Origin: Oceanospirillaceae bacterium UBA7410
GTDB taxonomy: Bacteria > Pseudomonadota > Gammaproteobacteria > Pseudomonadales > Balneatricaceae
Length of the DNA: 64,000 nt
Assembly (NCBI GenBank): GCA_002470565.1
Contig: DKMQ01000100.1
Location: 16,034 to 80,033, forward strand
Direction: 5' to 3'
Under the pieces are notes generated by a model. That model did not search any database, had not been told where the DNA came from, and worked only from the letters and a program-made list of their open reading frames with translations. Of this stretch, positions 57,651 through 64,000 are shown piece by piece (the first letter of the stretch is position 1; every line of letters starts with the position of its first letter). The translations under genes and the position numbers were made by a program.

Positions 57651-57685
57651 ACTGGTAGACTACGCGCCCTAATTTCACTACCAGT
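57651..57685. repeat. 8-bp inverted repeat between the HD gene and ybiT
   Basis: ACTGGTAG (57651-57658) and CTACCAGT (57678-57685) are exact reverse complements with a 19-base spacer. The right arm lies 15 bases before the ybiT start codon. It may be a terminator for the preceding genes, an operator or a leader structure of ybiT; no T-run is present. Confidence 0.4.
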
Positions 57686-57700
57686 AAACAGTATATTCCC

Positions 57701-59299
57701 TTGATAACTACCGCAAACATCACCATGCAGTTTGGCGCTAAGCCATTATTCGAAAACATTTCAGCTAAATTTGGCAATGGCAATCGCTACGGCCTCATTG
57801 GTGCCAACGGATGTGGCAAGTCTACATTCATGAAAATACTAAGTGGTGAGCTAACACCAACTTCTGGTAACGTTTCCTTCTCTCCTAATGACACTGTAGG
57901 AACTTTAAGCCAAGACCAGTTTGCGTTTGAAGAATCTACTGTCATTGATGCCGTCATCATGGGCGATGCCAAGCTATGGCAAGTAAAACAAGACCGTGAA
58001 GCTATCTATAGCCAGCTTGAAATGAGTGAAGAGGATGGCATGAAGGTGGCTGAGTTAGAAGTTGAATTTGCAGAAATGGACGGCTACAGTGCTGAAAGTC
58101 GTGCTGCAGAGATTCTAACTCAAGCAGGTATCGATGAATCTTTCCATTGGGGCTTAATGTCTCAAGTAGCACCAGGCTGGAAATTACGTGTACTTTTAGC
58201 TCAGGCTTTATTTGCTGATCCAGATATTTTATTGTTAGATGAACCTACCAACAACCTGGATATTACTACTATAAATTGGCTGACAGAAGTCTTGAGTCAG
58301 CGCCGCAGCACCATGATTATTATCTCTCACGATCGTTATTTCTTAAATTCTGTATGTACCCATATGGCTGATATCGACTATGGAGAGCTGCGGGTGTATG
58401 CCGGTAACTACGAAGCCTATACCGCTGCTTCTAACTTAATACAAGAACAACTACTATCATCAAATGCTAAGAAAAGTGCCGAACGTGCAGAGTTACAACA
58501 ATTTGTAGCACGTTTCTCTGCCAATGCATCAAAGGCCAAACAGGCTTCTTCTAGAGCAAAGAAATTGGAAAAAATAGAACTAGATGAAGTCATTGCATCC
58601 AGTCGAGTGTCCCCTTACATTGGCTTCACCCCACATAAAAAACTTCATCGCCAAGCATTGGTTATAGAAAAACTTAGCCATGGGTTTGACGGCGAAAGTT
58701 TGTTTAATGATGGTGAAATCATCTTAGAGGCTGGGTCAAAACTTGCTGTCATTGGTGAAAACGGCGTTGGTAAAACGACCTTTTTACGCTGCTTATTAGA
58801 GCAACTCAAAGCTAATAAAGGGGTTATAAAGTGGTCTGAAAGCGCAGTGCTTGGATACTGCCCTCAAGATAGCACTATTGATTTTGGTTCTGATTTAACA
58901 TTATTTGATTGGATCTCTCAATGGCGTACACCTAAACACGACGACCTTACCGTAAGGAGTATGTTGGGTCGCCTGCTTTTCACTGCAGATGACTATCTAA
59001 AGAAAGTAGCTGTATGCTCTGGTGGTGAAAAAAACCGCCTATTGTTTGGTAAGTTGATGATGCAAGACACTAACGTGTTAATTATGGACGAACCCACTAA
59101 CCACTTAGATATGGAAGCCATTGAGTCTTTGAACAAAGCTTTAAAAGCTTATGATGGCACACTGATTTTTGTGAGCCATGACCGTGAATTTGTATCTTCA
59201 CTAGCCACTAGAGTACTAGAGATAAAAGATCAGACTTTGGTTGATTTCCACGGTACCTATGGCGAATACTTAGCTAAGCAAGCTGTCGATAAACGCTAA
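57701..59299 (+). CDS. ybiT: ABC-F ATPase YbiT
   Basis: Translation-linked ABC-F protein of 532 residues with two nucleotide-binding domains and no membrane part. The first domain has Walker [10 protein letters not shown] and Walker [13 protein letters not shown]; its signature is the YbiT-type [15 protein letters not shown]. The second has [23 protein letters not shown] and MDEPTNHLD. Whole-length similarity to E. coli YbiT is strong by eye. The start codon is TTG at 57701, giving [12 protein letters not shown] in line with the family. The gene is convergent with the pilin gene. Confidence 0.94.
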   Translation: MITTANITMQFGAKPLFENISAKFGNGNRYGLIGANGCGKSTFMKILSGELTPTSGNVSFSPNDTVGTLSQDQFAFEESTVIDAVIMGDAKLWQVKQDREAIYSQLEMSEEDGMKVAELEVEFAEMDGYSAESRAAEILTQAGIDESFHWGLMSQVAPGWKLRVLLAQALFADPDILLLDEPTNNLDITTINWLTEVLSQRRSTMIIISHDRYFLNSVCTHMADIDYGELRVYAGNYEAYTAASNLIQEQLLSSNAKKSAERAELQQFVARFSANASKAKQASSRAKKLEKIELDEVIASSRVSPYIGFTPHKKLHRQALVIEKLSHGFDGESLFNDGEIILEAGSKLAVIGENGVGKTTFLRCLLEQLKANKGVIKWSESAVLGYCPQDSTIDFGSDLTLFDWISQWRTPKHDDLTVRSMLGRLLFTADDYLKKVAVCSGGEKNRLLFGKLMMQDTNVLIMDEPTNHLDMEAIESLNKALKAYDGTLIFVSHDREFVSSLATRVLEIKDQTLVDFHGTYGEYLAKQAVDKR

Positions 59300-59309
59300 T
59301 TTATCACTA

Positions 59310-59355
59310 ATGGGTTTAGTCACGCAGGCCTAACTTAAGGCCTGCAAAAACCCAT
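59310..59355. repeat. Two-part palindrome between ybiT and the pilin gene
   Basis: GCAGGCCT (59324-59331) pairs exactly with AGGCCTGC (59338-59345) around a 6-base loop. Outside it, ATGGGTTT (59310-59317) pairs exactly with AAACCCAT (59348-59355), with a 6/2-base internal loop. The inner arms span the pilin stop codon. The symmetry and convergent location suggest a shared bidirectional terminator, though no canonical T-run follows on either strand. Confidence 0.5.
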
Positions 59356-59793
59356 CTCTATGCAAGTCCCCCCCGAAGAATAGGTTAATAAGCCAGCACT
59401 ATTTATATTGGGGGTTAGTATAAATGTATAATTTCCAGCTGCTTTGGTTCCAACCCCTGTGATCGTGCCATTAGTTGCTAATATATTAATACTTTGAGTA
59501 TTATCGCTAGCTTGTGGTACGGGCATGGCAAGCTCTGCAAAGGTATCGCAAGCACTGATATTCTCCCCTACCTGCAATAAACAAGCAGATTGAGCAACAC
59601 GGATAGCGTGGCTTAGTTGCACCACTTCCATAAAACGTGTTTTTTGAAGATATGTTTGATAGGTTGGCACCGCAAACGCAGCTAATATGCCGATCAAGGC
59701 GACCACAAGCAGCAATTCAAGCAAAGAAAAACCATTGCTCAAGCCTGTGGGCTTTTTATTCAAATTTAGACAATTTCTAATAGCGTACAACAT
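59335..59793 (-). CDS. Type IV pilin (PilA-like major pilin)
   Basis: Prepilin of 152 residues with a 21-residue leader. The class III cleavage site is G21|F22 in SNGFSLLELLLVVALIG, with glutamate at position +5 of the mature chain. A hydrophobic N-terminal helix is followed by a globular part with two C-terminal cysteines (CIEMGFC) that can form the pilin disulfide loop. GGAAGG lies four bases before the ATG. The gene sits downstream of yacG and needs a prepilin peptidase, which is not encoded here. Confidence 0.9.
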   Translation of the reverse strand: MLYAIRNCLNLNKKPTGLSNGFSLLELLLVVALIGILAAFAVPTYQTYLQKTRFMEVVQLSHAIRVAQSACLLQVGENISACDTFAELAMPVPQASDNTQSINILATNGTITGVGTKAAGNYTFILTPNINSAGLLTYSSGGTCIEMGFCRP

Positions 59794-59868
59794 ATCACCT
59801 TCCTGTGATTATTTTAATACGCTTTAAATATAGCTCACATACCGGTGGTTGCAGATTAATTGATTTAA

Positions 59869-60066
59869 TTAATCGTGCTGATCAGAGGATTCAAGCAAGG
59901 CACTTGAGAAATCATTTTCTAGCTCATCACCTGCAATAGCGTATTCGCCACTAGCCCATGCACCTAGATCTATTTGCTGGCAGCGTTCACTACAAAAAGG
60001 TCTATGGTCATTTTGTAAACTCCACGTAAGTTCTTTTTGGCACTGGGGACAGGGATATTGGCTCAT
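59869..60066 (-). CDS. yacG: DNA gyrase inhibitor YacG
   Basis: Small zinc protein of 65 residues that inhibits DNA gyrase in E. coli. Zinc ligands are CPQC and CSERCQQID, and the family motif [13 protein letters not shown] follows. The ATG at 60066 overlaps the coaE stop (ATGA); a longer reading from 60090 is not needed. The C-terminal tail is acidic. Confidence 0.92.
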   Translation of the reverse strand: MSQYPCPQCQKELTWSLQNDHRPFCSERCQQIDLGAWASGEYAIAGDELENDFSSALLESSDQHD

Positions 60067-60662
60067 AATGTTTGTTCCGTCATCTGACAAAGGTGTTGGT
60101 GTAGTTGCAATACTTTTGCACTAAGGCACTTGAGATCGTGTTGATTATCCAACACCCAATCTGCCCTTAACAAGCGCTCATGTCTTGGCAATTGAGCATT
60201 CATAATAGCGTTAATTTGATCGACCTCACTAGCATCTCGTTGACATGCACGTTGCCTTTGGAGGGCTTCACTGGTGTCAACCACGACTACAAAACTTGTC
60301 TTTTTATATTGCAGAGTTTCTAATAATAAGGGTGATTCCAAGACACTATAGATGCCATGAGATGTCGCTAATTGCGCATCAACAGCGCAGCTTATAAGAG
60401 GGTGCAATAACGTTTCTAACCACTGCTTTTGAGCTTTATCAGCAAAGATTTTTTGACGTAATGAGACTCGATTTAACGTGCCATTTTCAAGCAGTATTTC
60501 GTGACCAAAATGCTTAGCAATGGCAGCCAGAGCTGGACTTCCTGCGACCACTACGTCTCTGGCAACCTGATCTGAATCCACTACCCAAGCACCTAGAGTT
60601 TTTAACTGAGCACTCACTACACTTTTACCACTACCAATGCCACCTGTGAGACCCACTATCAT
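60063..60662 (-). CDS. coaE: Dephospho-CoA kinase
   Basis: Last step of coenzyme A synthesis; phosphorylates dephospho-CoA with ATP. The ATG at 60662 gives 199 residues ([17 protein letters not shown]) and has AGGG seven bases upstream; an upstream TTG at 60686 adds eight unlikely residues. P-loop GGIGSGKS is followed by [10 protein letters not shown] and the CoA-binding LLHPLI region. It lies 52 bases after pilC on the same strand, the pilBCD-coaE-yacG neighbourhood, but here without pilD. Confidence 0.95.
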   Translation of the reverse strand: MIVGLTGGIGSGKSVVSAQLKTLGAWVVDSDQVARDVVVAGSPALAAIAKHFGHEILLENGTLNRVSLRQKIFADKAQKQWLETLLHPLISCAVDAQLATSHGIYSVLESPLLLETLQYKKTSFVVVVDTSEALQRQRACQRDASEVDQINAIMNAQLPRHERLLRADWVLDNQHDLKCLSAKVLQLHQHLCQMTEQTL

Positions 60663-60714
60663 TTTTTTACCCTGATAAACCAACACACATCATTATACCA
60701 GCACTCTATCCTTG

Positions 60715-61938
60715 TCACATCATTTGCCCCATTTGAAATAAGGGTAAATAAAGCGCAACTAAAATCAAACCTACAAACCCAGCTATCAGAATAAGCAGTG
60801 CTGGCTCTAACAGTTGCTCTAACCATTGACTTTTACTAACCACCTGAGCTTCATAATAATGCTGTAATTGAGTGAAACTAAGCCCCAAGTCACCAGCAAC
60901 TTCACCTATCCGTATTAGCTGTAAGGTTTGTGCCGACCAAGACATTTTAGTCAAAATTTGGCTTAGTTTTTGACCTTGTTGAAGCCCTAAAATAGAAGCA
61001 TTTAAGTCTCTAGACATGATCTCCCATCGGCTACTGTTGGCAGCAAGGGCCAAGCAATCTAATAAAGGAACACCGGCGTTAAAGGTCAAGGATAACACCA
61101 AAAACACATCTGCTTTACTGTGCAGTCGCATCAATTCGCCAAGACCTGGAATGTGCAAGAGTACCCACTCTAATTTTACACGTAAATTAGCCTTAGACCA
61201 CAGCCAAACTAAGCTAATATAAGTGCATATCAAACCAACTAATATGGCACCTATGCTAGATTGCGCCATATCGGAAAGACCCAGCAACCATTGAGTAAGC
61301 ATTGGCAGTTCATAGTTACCTGACGTATATAAGTTTGCTACCTGTGGCACCACCCAGTAGATAATTACTAAACTCACCATCAAACCGCTAAAAAGAGTAA
61401 TGAGCGGCATAAATAAGCTCCGTTTAAAACGTCGCTTTAAGTTTGCCTGCTGCACCTGCTTCTCATGCACTTGGGCTAACAGTGTAGCCAATTCACCACT
61501 GGCTTCCCCCGCTGCAACTAGGTGCACTATTGTGGTTGAAAACAATCTACTTTGGGAAAGGGAATTTGAAAAACTTACACCACTAAGTAATGCATTTTGT
61601 ATCTGAATCAGCTCATAACGCAGCCGCCCTGACGCTTGCTGCAAGTGCACTAAGGTAATACAGGACAATAAAGGTAAGCCAGAAGATAACAACTGAGCCC
61701 ATTGCCCAAGCAATGCTTGTAAATGCTCATGATCAATACGTTTGGGCCAATGACGCTGCCAAGGCCACAACCTTTGAACCTTAATAACCTCAACTCCCTC
61801 CAAGGCAAGCGTTGAACGTAATAAGGTAAGGCTGGTACATTTTTTTACACCACTTGTGTGTATCGACTTTGAGTCTAACCCATACCAAAGCCACCACTGC
61901 CATAAGTGCTCCCAATAACTCACTATCCTAAGTTTCAC
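60715..61938 (-). CDS. pilC: Type IV pilus inner-membrane platform protein PilC
   Basis: Inner-membrane platform of the type IV pilus or a related type II secretion machine; 407 residues. It contains two GspF/PilC domains (about 70-190 and 270-390; LLGQWAQLLSSGLPLLSCI and FLVLSLTFNAGVPLLDCLAL) and three membrane segments. The start is a GTG; the one at 61938 overlaps the pilB stop in a GTGA, and 61941 is one codon earlier. The N-terminal part is shorter than in typical PilC. Confidence 0.9.
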   Translation of the reverse strand: MKLRIVSYWEHLWQWWLWYGLDSKSIHTSGVKKCTSLTLLRSTLALEGVEVIKVQRLWPWQRHWPKRIDHEHLQALLGQWAQLLSSGLPLLSCITLVHLQQASGRLRYELIQIQNALLSGVSFSNSLSQSRLFSTTIVHLVAAGEASGELATLLAQVHEKQVQQANLKRRFKRSLFMPLITLFSGLMVSLVIIYWVVPQVANLYTSGNYELPMLTQWLLGLSDMAQSSIGAILVGLICTYISLVWLWSKANLRVKLEWVLLHIPGLGELMRLHSKADVFLVLSLTFNAGVPLLDCLALAANSSRWEIMSRDLNASILGLQQGQKLSQILTKMSWSAQTLQLIRIGEVAGDLGLSFTQLQHYYEAQVVSKSQWLEQLLEPALLILIAGFVGLILVALYLPLFQMGQMM

Positions 61939-63131
61939 CACGTGACTCGATTCACTTCAGCAATACTGGTATCACCCGAAATAACACGCCACAAACCTTG
62001 TTGACGCAAGCCTGCACCGCATTCTAGCTCTTGCACTCTCCTACAGGCCACTGAGTCGCGTTTAGAGTGATCCATCACCAACAGATCAAACACGCCAAAA
62101 CGCCCGTTGTAGCCACCTTGACACTCATCACACCCGACCGGAAGGCAAGGGTTAATTGCGCCAAAACAAAATTCGTAGCTAGCTGCAGCATCTAACCACT
62201 CCCTACTAGCAAAAGATTCAATCTGTAGCTTGCTCATGGGGCTTTTACATTGGCTACATAATCGACGTACTAGGCGTTGGTTAATGATTAAACTCAAGCA
62301 ATAGCTCAATGCCAACATATCCACACCCAATCCATGACATCGATGAATGGCTTCACTTAAACTACTGGTATGCATGGAAGTTAACAGCAAGTGCCCAGTT
62401 TGTGCCGCCTTGAGTGCAACATCTGCACTATCAAAATCACGCAGCTCACCAAGCATAATGACATCAGGATCCTGGCGTAATAGGGCCCTTAAAATTTGGC
62501 TGTAAGATAAATCAATAGCTTCATTCACAGCCACTTGATGCACATCACCTAGAGCCACTTCTACAGGGTCTTCAGCGCTCACAATATTAAGATGAGGGGT
62601 TTGAATTTTTTTTAAGCAGCTATACAAAAACATAGTTTTGCCACTGCCAGTTGGGCCCGTTACTAAGATAAGACCTTGAGGTTTACTCAGTTGAGTATGT
62701 ACGATTTTTATCTGTTCAAAAGAGAGCCCTTGCTTACTCAGGTCAATATTTTGTTGTTGCCATTGCAACCTAAGTACTAACTTTTCACCCCAGTGTCCAG
62801 TCAAACTGCTACAACGTATGTCTACATACTGGTCGTTAAGCTGCCATTGAAAGCTACCATCTTGGGGCCTGCGTGATTCACTAATGTCCATTTCACAAAG
62901 TAACTTAATACGCACTACTATGGCATCTGCTATAGAAGCTGGTAATTTTTCAAATGGAGATTTCATTAATTGCATCAGGCCATCAACCCGCATGCGTAAC
63001 TGCATGCTCTGGCACTGCGGTTCCAAATGCAAATCTGATGCTCTGGCCAGTAATGCCACTTCTAATAGCTGGTCTGTTAACGCAACAATATTAGTAAGAG
63101 ATACAGAAGTACTTAGGGGAATATCAGACAT
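61935..63131 (-). CDS. Short GspE/PilB-family assembly ATPase
   Basis: Secretion or pilus assembly ATPase of 398 residues, about 160 fewer than usual PilB (about 566), because the N-terminal N1 domain is absent. The ATPase core is intact: SDLHLEP region, Walker A GPTGSGKT, Asp box EDPVE, Walker B PDVIMLGELRD, His box GHLLLTSMHTSS, and a C-terminal tetracysteine zinc site (CSQCKSP, GCDECQGGYNGR). Size and layout resemble E. coli HofB. The ATG at 63131 follows AAGG by six bases. It precedes pilC with a 4-base overlap. Confidence 0.9.
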   Translation of the reverse strand: MSDIPLSTSVSLTNIVALTDQLLEVALLARASDLHLEPQCQSMQLRMRVDGLMQLMKSPFEKLPASIADAIVVRIKLLCEMDISESRRPQDGSFQWQLNDQYVDIRCSSLTGHWGEKLVLRLQWQQQNIDLSKQGLSFEQIKIVHTQLSKPQGLILVTGPTGSGKTMFLYSCLKKIQTPHLNIVSAEDPVEVALGDVHQVAVNEAIDLSYSQILRALLRQDPDVIMLGELRDFDSADVALKAAQTGHLLLTSMHTSSLSEAIHRCHGLGVDMLALSYCLSLIINQRLVRRLCSQCKSPMSKLQIESFASREWLDAAASYEFCFGAINPCLPVGCDECQGGYNGRFGVFDLLVMDHSKRDSVACRRVQELECGAGLRQQGLWRVISGDTSIAEVNRVTW

Positions 63132-63203
63132 ACGCATCCTTGCGTTAGTTATCTATCCTTTTAAGCTTAGGTCATATTTTAAAAATAACACCTAAGTTAT
63201 TTT

Positions 63204-64000
63204 TTATTTCATTTCACCACTTAACTGACGCGCTAAATCGACTGCGTAGTTATCGGTCATACCACCAATAAAATCCATAGTGCAACATAAGGCCTGGTAA
63301 GCCGTTGCTCCTTGTTCTGGACGATGAGCACCCATCAAAGCTAGGTGCTTTTCAGCTTTAAAAGACAAACGTTTATCATCTGATGGCTCACCAATTGCTA
63401 AAGCTGCAGGCACAAAACCGTCTAGCAGTTTTTCTAGCACTGAGTATGCTGCTAATTCTGTGCGATGACGCTCAGGGGCTAAAAATATACGGTTTTTTGC
63501 TAAGGCTTTAGCATCGCCAATAACTTTTTGAGTGATGGGGTCACAGTGGGAGATCAAGTCCCCTTCTAATTTACCCTCAAGCAATGCGGGGATATGTTGC
63601 ATAAACGTTTGTGCTGCAGACTGCACAAGATAGTCAATAACCTTGCCACGCAGCAATGCTAAGCGCCTAGTGGAGTAATATGCATCAACCATTGCGGTGC
63701 GTTTAGGCACCTCTGTTGGCCCCGTAATAGGCGCCAACAGTTCCAATACATCCTGTTCGTCAATGATACCTAGCTCTACACCGTCTTCTAAGTCGATGAT
63801 GGCATAACAAATATCATCGGCAGCTTCCATCAGATACACTAACGGATGCCTACACCATTGAAAGTCGCCCTGCTGTATAAGCCCTACGCGATCTGCAATG
63901 TCAGCCAATATGTGTTTTTCTGATTGCAAAGAACCAAACTTAGACTTACGTTCACATTGCACCGAATTGGATAACCACGGGTATTTAACAAAACTGCCCA
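63204..64000 (-). CDS. dgt: Deoxyguanosinetriphosphate triphosphohydrolase-like protein (5' end cut by window edge)
   Basis: C-terminal part of an HD-domain dNTP triphosphohydrolase. I read the frame on through base 64000: KYPWLSNSV, then QCERKSKFG, LQSEKHILADIADRVGLI, HPLVYLMEAADDICYAIIDL. The last of these is the metal-binding and nucleotide region of the dGTPase family. The start lies beyond the right edge. A GTG at 63962 is not a real start, because family sequence continues upstream of it. The N-terminal HD motif is outside the window. Confidence 0.9.
   Translation of the reverse strand, partial: GSFVKYPWLSNSVQCERKSKFGSLQSEKHILADIADRVGLIQQGDFQWCRHPLVYLMEAADDICYAIIDLEDGVELGIIDEQDVLELLAPITGPTEVPKRTAMVDAYYSTRRLALLRGKVIDYLVQSAAQTFMQHIPALLEGKLEGDLISHCDPITQKVIGDAKALAKNRIFLAPERHRTELAAYSVLEKLLDGFVPAALAIGEPSDDKRLSFKAEKHLALMGAHRPEQGATAYQALCCTMDFIGGMTDNYAVDLARQLSGEMK

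Overview
The window looks like a chromosomal segment of a marine gammaproteobacterium, most like the Oceanospirillales (Bermanella/Oleispira type). This is an inference from gene order and protein similarity recalled from memory; no search was run. Base composition by eye is in the low-to-mid 40s % G+C. Genes are densely packed and almost all are housekeeping or core accessory genes. I saw no rRNA, tRNA, insertion sequence, phage or CRISPR array, and no gene-free stretch longer than 300 bases.

Region 1 (1-13815, all minus strand): a complete cytochrome c maturation operon ccmABCDEFGHI, including a 57-residue CcmD, followed by smc, zipA and the 5' part of ligA, which runs off the left edge. 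Region 2 (13936-25036): an acetate or short-chain acid utilisation island. It holds a DEDDh exonuclease, a cNMP/CBS/DUF294 nucleotidyltransferase-like protein, a sodium:solute symporter with its DUF4212 small subunit, a divergent 1166-residue transporter-histidine kinase (CrbS type), its LuxR-type response regulator (CrbR type) and acetyl-CoA synthetase. Region 3 (25210-32592): mixed small genes (an unrecognised protein overlapping a lysozyme-like lipoprotein, UPF0270, tusA, an alpha/beta hydrolase, an unrecognised 222-residue protein), a decayed DUF3291 gene, a flavin reductase-like protein, ttcA, a DUF2058 gene and recQ.

Region 4 (32871-42145): UPF0149, a tungstate-type ABC transporter (tupABC) placed directly behind aroC and prmB, a divergent smr gene, folE, a patatin-like esterase, two DUF proteins and gpsA. 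Region 5 (42156-51489): rhlB-like helicase, dinG, an SOS-controlled lexA-sulA pair with two operator boxes, an M18 aminopeptidase, the tail-specific protease prc and the kinase srkA. Region 6 (51638-59299, all plus strand): MBL-fold hydrolase, S4 RNA-binding protein, BenE transporter, histone-deacetylase-like amidohydrolase, ppnP, trxC, DUF5062, an ECHDC3-like crotonase, an HD hydrolase and the ABC-F protein ybiT. Region 7 (59335-64000, all minus strand): a type IV pilin, yacG, coaE, pilC, a short pilB and the C-terminal part of a dGTPase that runs off the right edge.

The most interesting points are the acetate island with its exonuclease/nucleotidyltransferase pair, the DUF3291 pseudogene built from three out-of-frame pieces, the pil cluster that lacks pilD and has a short PilB, a crotonase lacking both catalytic glutamates, and several well-formed palindromes at gene borders. 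I did not find a clearly new multi-gene system.
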